Positions 54,790-64,000 of a stretch of DNA of 64,000 nt are shown in pieces. The stretch is from Aphelocoma coerulescens (taxonomy: Eukaryota; Chordata; Aves; Passeriformes; Corvidae), in assembly GCF_041296385.1 (NCBI RefSeq), contig NC_091023.1, positions 20,674,924-20,738,923 of the forward strand. The letters run 5' to 3'. Position numbers and translations under genes: made by a program. Position 1 is the first letter of the stretch. Each line of letters opens with the position of its first letter. The notes under the pieces are model-generated. The model saw only the letters and a program-made list of their open reading frames with translations. It had not been told where the DNA came from and made no database searches.

Positions 54790-57700
54790 TCTTTCTGCTA
54801 GCATCTGTTCTATAGTAATTGCCATCCTTGGGTAATTCATCTAAAGACTACAGGGCTGTTGGTAGAGGAAGCTGTAAAGCAACAAGTAAACACAGGCTTA
54901 TGTAGCTTTAAAGAAGGCAAAAGAAGAAAATATACTATTCTGGGTGATTCACAATTCTGGATACCATCAGGCTGTGCTTCTGAAAGGGCTGCAGGCTTAG
55001 TTGCTGTCTTTGTTCCCAGCTGGAGCTCTCATACCAACTTCTTTTGAAATCTGACCATTAGAACTTGTTACATCCTTGAGTGTGAACATGAAAGCTGAAG
55101 TAAATTGTTTCATCAATACTTGTTTATAATTTTAGTCCAAATCTGTCTAGGGTGCTTGCATACAGAGAGTAGCTCTTAATAGAAGGTAATTGTGTCTCTT
55201 ATTCAATGTATCCACCTGGTAACGCTGTTTAGAATTTATATTTGGGGAAGGAAAAGAGAAATGGAGAGGATACTGCCTAGAAGACTTATGTGCTTTAAAA
55301 AAAATGGTTAAATTTTAACTCTTTTCACATGGGCTGAGATAAAATGGAACAGATAGGTTTATTCTCATTTTACCGTGATGAAAAGACCTTGATTCAGGTG
55401 TCACTTTGCATACTGATCTGCTGCTTTTACTTTTGTTGGTTTTGGGGGTTTACAACAAAGAGAATTGGGGCTTTAGTGCTTGTGTCAGCTGCTAATGTGG
55501 GCTTGTAGCCAAAAAATCTCTTTGCTGATCCATCAAAGCATTTGTCAATAAATTGTCAAATGTGCAGTTGTTTTGAACCTGAATCCAGTTATTCACCTGC
55601 TGTAGGAAGAGTTATGGAGCAGTGAAATAGCAAATTGTTCTTTCATTTTGCTACCCTAGATAGTTAAGCAAAAAAATAACTGAATTCTGCTTTGAGAAGA
55701 TCATAGAAAATAATAAACTGGAACTGAAATAAAGCTCCCCAGTAGGGCTAAGGTTAGAGCATCAATGTGATAATAAAAATATGCTAAGCATGCTAAACAA
55801 AAGCAAGTTCTGCTTTGGCAGGAGGCCTAGAAGGAGTGAACTGAACTAGATCAGAGTTGGCTAAAAGACCGAATGCAGTCAGCAAATATTTAGCATAAAT
55901 AAAACTCCAGCCTTGGAGGTTTAAATCTCTGCCTGTCCTTTGAGCATCTTCCTGTTCACAGGTTGAATTTCATGAAGAAGCACAGAGCTTTAAAAAAAAA
56001 GAACAAAAAGGCAAATAAAGCTCAGTGCATTAAAAGCATTTTAACCTGGTGAAATTTCAGTCTCAATGTTGTGAGTTAAGTGGAGGGAAATGAAGGAGGG
56101 AACTACACTGGCATTCTCAAATGGCAATGTTGTACAGGAAAGGAAAATAAGTCAAAATTAAGAGGCAATCTCCATTCTATTTCTACAAGTAGTCCCTTGT
56201 ATAACATTAAACATAAGAGGCTGAAGCTCAGACTGGCATCCTCAGAACAAGCAATTTGGATAGGCTGAGTCCCAGGGCACTTCAGCCATGCTTCATTCAT
56301 TAAACATAACCCAGAGGTAGCAGCCCAGCTCTGTGTGCATATGTGCATGCTTTGTACTAATGCCTTAATGACTGCAGACTTCTGCTGAAGAGAGCAGGCA
56401 GGAAAAATGTCCCTCAATAATAGACCAGCTGACATCCCAGGTAACACAGCACAATCGTGTCAGAGCAGTTCAGTGGAAGTTTCCTTCCCTTGTATGTAGG
56501 CATTGGTGATGCACAGGGAAATGTTCATGCATGACATTCATGATTGTGTTCTCTAACACTTGTGCCCCTGGCCGAGGGTGCAGAGATAAGGAAGGAAGGG
56601 ATGACTTTTCCTCAGGGATGTGTGAATCAGTCACCTAGCTGGCAGGGTGTGGAGGGGAGCACTGTACATGTCTCATTGTGCTTGGTGGAATGGCAGTGGG
56701 AAGTGAAGCCCACAGAAGAGAAATTGGAAATATGCTGAATTGAGTAGAAACTGGATTGAGGAGGAGTAACTGCTGGATTTGTGAGAGAGCATTTTGGAAG
56801 GAATGGGTTTTTGTGCATGGAGCTAAATAACTGGTAACATTTTGTATCTGAAAGTATATAGAGTTGGCTTTTGAAAAAGGAGAAGGAATGTCAATGAAGT
56901 CTAAGCTAGTATTTGGGCTGCAGTAGCTGCAGGGGTGAGATGGGATCCTATAAGTGGGATAAGTGAAGAAGAAATTAGCAGGCCAGCCAGAAATGATTTA
57001 GGCTGCTGTCTCATCTCTTACTCTGCAGGAAGTAGAGCAGGGACTATTTCTTCCCTTATTTCCAACTGCAGAAAACTCAATAGGCAGCAAAATTTCAGTG
57101 AAGAAGTGATGACAGCTCAGGAAAAGGAGTTCATAATGGAAGCAACAAAGCAACCTTATCTTCAGCACATATTTTTCCTCCCATAATAGATATCTGCTAT
57201 TTTATTTTAGCTACATTAGTGAAAAATAGTGTCTCAAATTTATTTGTCTTCTACTTTCTGAAAGAAACAATATGTGATTATTGGGTCTTTTTCCTCTCCA
57301 GTTACTAGCTGGCAACTTTCGAAATAGAAAGTTGTGTTCCCACTGTCTTATTTTTACAAAAAGATTGTAATCAGATTGAGAAGGAGAGACCCAGATTAGT
57401 CCCCAGGGAAAAGGCAGGCTGAACTCCAGCACTGCACACTTGTCCTGTGGGAGCCGTTTGCTGGGAAGTGTGTTTGCCTCCAGCCTGGCTTCTGCAGAGA
57501 TTGCTGCTCACTTGCAGAGTTCAACCCTGGGGCAAAGGAGGAGTGAGGGAAAGGAGAGGGGAACAGCGGTGCTGCTGACAGGGAGTGTGGGGTCAGAGGA
57601 GAAAAGACACAAATCTATAGGGAACCAGGTTTATGGGTTCTGCTGCTGGAGGAACATCTTGTTTACCTGAGGAATAACATCCCAGAGTAAACCCATGTCT

Positions 57701-57929
57701 GTCTGTTTCTCCTATGGAGAAGGTGAAAGCAGAGCAGCCTCCTTTAGATCTCACCAGAGCCTAGCACAGTGTTACAGATCCAATTCTGCATGTGCACCAA
57801 AGGTTTTCAGGTTAGTACACCACAACCAAAATGTTTGAAGCTGAGGGTCTTGAGTTAGCTTCAGTTTAAGTCTTAACTCCTATTTTGGCACATTATGAAC
57901 TCACTTTTTGGGCAAGAGAATGTTCAGAT

Positions 57930-58120
57930 TCATAGAATCATAGAATGGTCTGTTCTGGAAGGGACCTTAAAGACCATCTCATCCCAAACCCTTGCCATGG
58001 GCAGGGACACGTCCCACCAGACCAGACCGCTCCAAGCCCCCTAAAACCTGGCCTTGAACAGTTCCAGAGATGGGGCATCCACCACTTCTGTGTGCAACCT
58101 GTGCCAGGCCCTCCCCAAGG
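57930..58120 (-). mobile_element. CR1 LINE 3' fragment
   Basis: The + strand starts with repeated TCATAGAATCATAGAATGG, which is the complement of the ATTCTATGATTCTATG tail that ends avian CR1 elements. It then follows the familiar CR1 order: GGAAGGGACCTTAAAGA, GCCATGGGCAGGGACAC, CTGGCCTTGAACA, GATGGGGCATCCACCACTTC and CAACCTGTGCCAG. The element therefore lies on the minus strand with its 3' end at the left. Only about 190 bases remain, a 5'-truncated dead copy. It is diverged from the consensus as I recall it, so it is an old insertion. Confidence 0.93.
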
Positions 58121-60888
58121 TACTAATTCCACCCAAGTCAGTGGAGATGATCAGTGTGTTTGAGATGTGGGTCCCCTTTGTATTGAAATACAGCTCTCAT
58201 AGGCTGGCATGGTGACAATGGCATTCAAAACATGCACTGTGTTCACTTCTCAGGCCTCATGCTGGTATTTCTCATTTCCCATAGCTGTGCCCTGCCTCAG
58301 CACTGCATGGGATGGACACTGGATCCTCTTTTAGCTTTTGCTCCACAGCTGGATCAGGGCTGAGCCCGCAGAACTTTGGAGTGGTGAGTACAGAGCTCCT
58401 TTTTCCCTTTGCACTGAGGGTTTGCTGGGTGCTGCTGAAAACCCCAGACCTGCCCTTTGTGTTGGCAGGAGAAGTGTGGAATTCAGTGGGGTCAGGTAGC
58501 AGCGTCCAGCAAGGATCTGTCTCCCAGCTGAGCCACTGCCTCTGTCACCAACCTTTGATGTACCTGGGCAGAGCTGCAGCCTCATGCTGGGTCCTTGTCA
58601 GCATCAGAGGAGGTGAGGTAGGAGGGAAGAGTTGGATATGAACATGAGGAAACAAACAGCAAAATGGCACATAACAAGAAGTGGTTTCAATGTATTCTAC
58701 TGTATGTAAATGTAAATGTAAACTACTCATACCATTTCCCCAACTTTTATGCTTGGCTTAAGGCTTTTAGAAAATGCAGAATTTTTAAAAGCATGACCGG
58801 CAAGTTTTTAATCAAAAACTAACCTGTCCTTTTGATCTGGTCTGACACGACTTTCTCTAATATTTATCTTCCAGCATATCTCTCCATCTAGTTTTGAACT
58901 GCTATAAATTAAATGTCATGTAGTTTTGTCATGGTGCTATTTTACAGTCCAGTATCTAAGGCAGAAAGCCTCCCCTTTTTGCCATCTCTATACCTAAACT
59001 TGTGCAAATATTTTTCCAAGTTTCCCCTATTACTTGGTGTTCATATTAAGTTATATATTTGCTTAATTCTCCATGTGAAAAACTTTATTTTTACTTTCAC
59101 TTTCTCTTAATGATTCCTTATACATGTATTTAATTTCCATGAAAATGCACACAAGTTTTACCAGAAAGGGCTATTTCTTTTCTTTTGCTAGAACTTATGG
59201 AAAAAGGTGAGTGTCTCACATCAGTTCTTTCCTGGTAACTCCAAAGTGGATTTTTAACATTAAGATGGAATCCTAACAAAAAAAGCTCTCTCCATCCTCA
59301 GCCTGTAGATGACTAGGAACAAAAATGTTTACATGCCTCCTACTGCCATCATTTATGCAATCTAATTCTACAGTGCTGGGACCACCACTCTATAAATTTC
59401 AATTATACCATTAGCAATAGCTCTTCACTGCAGTAATTGGTACACTCACTTTATCTAATGCAGTATTTTCCCTCTAATTGACTTCAAATTTATCATATAA
59501 ATGTCAAAGCCAAATTTTCCTATAATAGCCTATTATCTCTGCTGTTCTAGCTCACTACACTCACAAGAAACAGAGCAATAATAATCTTTTGGGATAATGA
59601 AGGACAGAAGCTTAATCCACAAAGTGCTGAAAAGAATGACAGCTACCTTTTACCTGTCAAAACCAGAAACTTTTAATATATTCATTTAATTAGACTACTG
59701 ATCCCCTTTGTGTGATATTTTTGCTCTTACTATAATATAAGAATGAATCCAGCTTTTGCTAGGAAATGAGACTATCTAGTGTCTAGATGATGGACTTCCT
59801 ATCAACAGGTTTTTAGGCAAGTATTCCCATTATCAGAGGCTTTCAACTTTCTCTCCTTACTCTGTAGTGTAATCAATTGCAGCACAAGAAATAGACTATT
59901 ACACCATAACACAGAAGTGGCAAAGGCACAAAGAAAAGGCTTTTTAATGTGTAAATGAATTTTTGAGAATAAACAGGAGTGGAGAGTGGGAATGATGCGA
60001 GTACACTCATCAATCCCATAGATTTTACATAGGATCACCTAAAAATGAATTACCATATCAAGTTCCAGAATTGAAATTTACAGTTAACTAATTCTGAAAG
60101 TCTAGGCTGCTGTATAGAAAGACATAAGAGTGAACCTGAGATGAGTAACAAAATGGTAAACTTGGACTTCTGTATTTTTTGATTTCTTTCTATTTGAAGA
60201 CTTTTCAGGACATTTTCTGTAAGATGTGTGTGTTTGGTGCTGTTTCTTTTTCCATCCTGAGGCAGAAGAAATGTGGTACTAGGGCTGGGTCATAGCCTCA
60301 TGAGGCCAAAGAGTTGCTGCATCAACTGATTTTGGGATTACTGTGCTTCTCTCACCATCAATGACCAAGATCATTCGCCATCACTGGAAAGCAGTCACCA
60401 GTGACAAGTTTGTATCCCTTCCTCCCTTAAAAGGAGGCACCTGAGGGGGTAGTGCCCATCAGCACTCCTTCATATTATCCTCTTGTGCATCTGAACTATA
60501 CCTGGATAACAATCTTTCCAGACTCATTCTTCGAAATGAATAGGAAAGGTGCAAACTCTCCCTCCCACAAAATCCAATTACACCACTATTATGAACTTTT
60601 CATTTTGCATGTGTCAGGCAACATAGAAACTGACAGAAGTTCAGGTAAGAGGCTGAATTTTAATGCTGAGATTTTATGTGACACATCAGCTTGTTCCTTA
60701 GAAATGTAATTAAGATTTTTGTTTATGGCTATTGTGATTTTTTTGGATGGAAGTACCGTAAGTGAAGAGAGTAGCAGGATTCAGAATACTTGCAGACGTG
60801 AGCTAGATATGGAAAGCAGTCATGAAATGTTACTCTGATAAAATTTCCAGCAAAGGATACAGTGATGTGAAATGAGAAGCTATGGTAC
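58121..60888. other. Intergenic, with candidate conserved block
   Basis: No gene is supported. A short (GTAAAT)3 hexamer repeat lies at about 58704-58722. The AT-rich non-repetitive part at about 59290-59720 is dense in homeodomain cores (TAATTGG at 59434-59440, CTAATTGAC at about 59473, ATTAGC at about 59410) and may be a conserved enhancer. Confidence 0.45.
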
Positions 60889-61478
60889 TGTCAAGGTGTT
60901 TGCTACCCACAGGCAGCAAAACACCACAGCCTCTCACTCACCTCCCCCCACTACAGGGAGATGGGGGAGACAGCTGGGAGACAAAATAAAGTAAAATTTG
61001 TGGGTTGAGTTAAAAATTTAATAGGCTTAATAGGACAAAAAAGGAAGATAAAATAATAATAACAATGATTACAACAACAATAATAATGATAATGACAGAA
61101 GAATTGGAATGTACAAAGCAAGTGATGCACAGGGCAATTGCTCACCACCCACTGACCCATGCCCAGCCAGTTCCTAAGCAGCCACCCCAGCCAGTTCTTC
61201 CCCAAGTTTATGTGCTCAGCATGATGCCATGTGGTCTGGGATATCCACTGGGTCTTGGGATCAGCTGTCCTGGCTCTGTCCCCTCCCAACATCCTGTGCC
61301 CTGCAACCCCCTTGCTGGGGGAGTGAGGAGTAGAAAAGGCCTTGGCTCTGTGTAATCCCTACTCAACCATAACTAAAACATCCCTGGGTTATCAACAACA
61401 TTTCCAGCACAAACCCAAAACACGGCCCCATACCAGCTACTAGCAAGAAAATTAACTATCCCAGCCAAAACCAGGACA
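60889..61478 (-). mobile_element. Solo LTR of an avian ERVL-like retrovirus
   Basis: The element is about 590 bases with TGTC...GACA ends, read on the minus strand. Its 5' end (right side) reads TGTCCTGGTTTTGGCTGGGA, which I recognise from avian LTRs. It then carries a TATA-like CACATAAACT at 61205-61214, an AAT/AAC triplet stretch at 61052-61095 and an ATTAAA poly(A) signal at 61017-61022. Its 3' end is rich in GGGGGAGGTGAGTGAGA-type sequence. No internal retroviral genes are present, so it is a recombined solo LTR. The flanks (60884-60888 GGTAC, 61479-61483 GCTAT) match at only three of five bases, consistent with a decayed 5-bp duplication. The family is assigned from memory. Confidence 0.82.
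61052..61095. repeat. AAT/AAC triplet repeat inside the LTR
   Basis: Imperfect AAT and AAC triplets. They are an expected variable internal part of this LTR family on its antisense strand. Confidence 0.85.
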
Positions 61479-64000
61479 GCTATTTTTCTGTACATGCCAT
61501 ACAGCCATCCTTTACATGGATTTATCTGAAGAGTAGGAGTTTAACCTACATAAGGTGAATATTTTCTGCTTCTTCAGCTAACAAAAATGTACCAGGTGAA
61601 AGCAGTGGGTGTTTAAATTCTTATGTGGAACAGTAGAAGGTGGTAAAGGTTCATGAAGTGAGTTGGAAGCATATGAAGATTCACCCTGTGGGTGCAATCT
61701 TGATGATATAAATGCAATACCTGAAAAATAAAGGATTGTAAAAAGGTTTATAAAACAAATTAAAAAAGAAAAGTCTAAGTGCAGCCCTGTTCCTCAGAAG
61801 TGTGCTGCTGGCAGAGGATGGCATTCCTTCCTAGTGTAATGAAAATGATTTACCCAGAAAATATAAAGATAAAACCTATTGTTAGTTTGAGACATAATTG
61901 CCTCAGATCTATCTCACTGTTTGCCACTATCCTTTTTAAAAAAACTGGTCTAACAAGAAACACTTTACATAAAAACACATATGAGAGTGTATGAAACCAG
62001 CAAAGTCCTCCTGACACAGATAGAACATTACCTGCTATGCCTTTTCCTTCCAACTGTGGATAAAGCAAGGCAGACTTGTTTAATTGCAGCTTGGCTGCTC
62101 TCCTTATGTCTCCATGAGCAGCAGGGATGGTTCTGCCTCACCAACACAGTCCACCAGCAGCCTTTCTAGGGTCACAACCTTCCAGTGAACTTTCTGAGAA
62201 TGTGGGGCCAAGCACAGAGTCCATACAGGATAGCTGCTGCACCAGTGAATGTTGTCTAGAATTCACACTCGAGTTGAAGGTATTTACATGATCTGTGGCA
62301 TTTTCCCCTCAGATTTTACTATAGCAATTTGTTTAGTGACTTGTATCTTTTGATGTGTATGGATACTAGAAAGGATTTTTTTCTTTAGGTTTTTTTGGGG
62401 GGGTACATGTAAATAATAACTGTCCCCAAACTTTTTTCTTAGCAGAAAATCTCAAGAAGCTGCAGTGGTACCATAGCTCTGTTGAAGACTTTGATGGGAG
62501 TGACAGGCCATCAGATAATTTTTGCACTCCTTTGGCATATGGGTGTTTGAAAATATGTATCTCCAGTGTTTCTAACACCCCAACAGAATTTATACCCTTG
62601 CCTATAGGACTGCCCTGAAATTTAACTGCTCAGGAATATTAGCTATCACTTGGTGTACTTTATCTCTTGAGAGATCTTTATGCATTGATTAATTTGGGCT
62701 ACCTTGGACCAATAGTTTGTGACCTTTGGAGAGTTTGCATTTAATTTAATCCCATGAATCTATTGTATCAACTGGAACAAAAAGAACAAAAATGTCTGAA
62801 TTTCTGTTCATTTTAACATGTGTTACAAGGGACTTTTCTATTTAACAAAGTAATTTCTCAGTCAAAGCTGATGAGAAGCAGATGATGTTCCCTTTATTGA
62901 ATAGATTGCACAACCTAACATATATCTTAAACAATTTGGGGCATATCTTTCATGTCTTTTAATTGCAAAAGTGAATATTTATATCCTAAGGAGTCACAGT
63001 TAGTTCTTAATATTCATTCTTTTCAAAAGAAGTCCCAAAAAATTGGCCCAAATGTCTTAGGTAATTACTCACAGAAATAAAGGTAAGCTGAACCCCAAGA
63101 AATTTATGAGTTATTGAGCCAGTTTCAAACATTTTCAGGAGCTAGATTTTCCTATATCCACATTATTTTACTGGATAATGCAAGTATTGTCACTCTAATG
63201 ATAGGTGGTTATAACATATCTGCAGACTGTTGGCAAAAGAAACACTTTTAGGCAATTTTAGGGGAAATGCTCATCAACCCAATTTTTTAGTGTTATAAAA
63301 ACCAAAGTGAAGTGAACATTCATTTTCAAAAGGGTAGATGTGGCTTATATTTTCCTTAAAAATATAGAAAGAACACCTTCAATGGACTCAGTGCATAAGT
63401 GGCTAAAAGTTCAGAAGTTTTATTAGGTTTGGGCTTGTCCAGATATATTAGATTGTGAAGGAAAAGTCTGTATAAGCTTTGGAGGTCTCCTTCTTCCCTT
63501 GCCCTTTTCAAAGTCTTTGCTCTCTTGAAATTTCTTGTTTTGTTTTTTTTTTCTTTATACAGCCAAAAAGATGGGGGTGGTAGTTGCCCTAGAAATCTTC
63601 TCTAGCAATATAAATGTTAAGTGGAATTATTAGGGAGTTGTTGGTCAGGAGAACTTTAGACATGAGAAATGAAAAAAAATAAAATCACAAAGGGAGAGCA
63701 TAGGTGTAGTAGTTGCATTTTGAATTTCAACCAAAATATGATGAGAGTTTAAGTATAACTGCACATGAAGTACAGAAAACATCCATATATCTCTCTTCCA
63801 AGGAACAGAAATAATGGTCCTTAGTAGTAGCCTTGCATTTCTCAAGGTCCAAGCATGTGACATAGACCCAAAATAATTTAACACCTTGCTTATAGCAAGG
63901 TATTTACAGCAGAATGAATCAGGGCTTGCTTGATCTTACAAATTCTTACAAATAAATGTGTTTCAGTACAAGGTGTGCTTATAGCTAAGCATGTGCTGTG
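61479..64000. other. Intergenic, nothing recognised
   Basis: AT-rich unique DNA up to the window end. It has only short ORFs and a G8 run near 62396-62403. Confidence 0.55.

Larger units (their letters stand above)
42401..57929. other. Intergenic, simple repeats only
   Basis: No gene is supported. It holds a T13 run at 43457-43469, a 17-base direct repeat at 44657-44699, a shared 17-base word at 48927 and 50551, a T20 run at 52731-52750 and the TTTG-type repeat at 54.66-54.79 kb. AT-rich unique blocks at about 47880-48100 and 53540-53710 could be regulatory but have no specific motif. Confidence 0.5.

Noticed and set aside
54492..54840. ORFs of 79-107 codons through the TTTG repeat
   Set aside because: The composition is dictated entirely by the simple repeat.

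Overview
This is vertebrate, almost certainly bird, nuclear DNA. Three things point to a bird. A CR1 LINE 3' fragment lies near 57.9-58.1 kb. A solo LTR of a kind I recognise from avian ERVL-like elements lies near 60.9-61.5 kb. The remainder is AT-rich DNA with few repeats. The protein-coding content is the 3' end of one gene on the + strand, split by GT-AG introns.

Layout: (1) 1-5670 holds the last five coding exons of TBL1XR1, the WD40-repeat subunit of the NCoR/SMRT corepressor complex. They encode the C-terminal 159 residues, ending in DLRK and a TAG stop. The paralogue TBL1X was excluded on diagnostic residues. (2) 5671 to about 10975 is read as a long AT-rich 3' UTR with several poly(A) signals, homopurine A-rich tracts, Pumilio-type motifs and two GC/CpG-rich patches (about 8.40-8.69 and 9.48-9.98 kb). 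The distal end at about 10.97 kb is inferred. (3) About 11-64 kb looks like a gene desert. It contains a probable small solo LTR (22.56-22.76 kb), one compact CpG island (27.58-28.14 kb) with two GC-rich minisatellites and a near-consensus CTCF site, a perfect CRE palindrome at 35.17 kb, several AT-rich homeodomain-site-dense blocks that could be conserved enhancers, simple repeats, a CR1 fragment on the minus strand and a solo ERVL-like LTR on the minus strand.

How the parts may work together: TBL1XR1 is the only recognisable gene. The CpG island with its CTCF motif is the most likely unannotated functional element. It could be a promoter of a noncoding transcript, an insulator or domain boundary downstream of TBL1XR1, or both. 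Homeodomain/POU-site-rich blocks in a gene desert beside a transcriptional regulator fit a long-range enhancer landscape, but conservation cannot be measured from one sequence. I saw no CRISPR array, rRNA, convincing tRNA or intact mobile-element gene, and no clear novel multi-gene system. The open reading frames outside TBL1XR1 look like chance ORFs.
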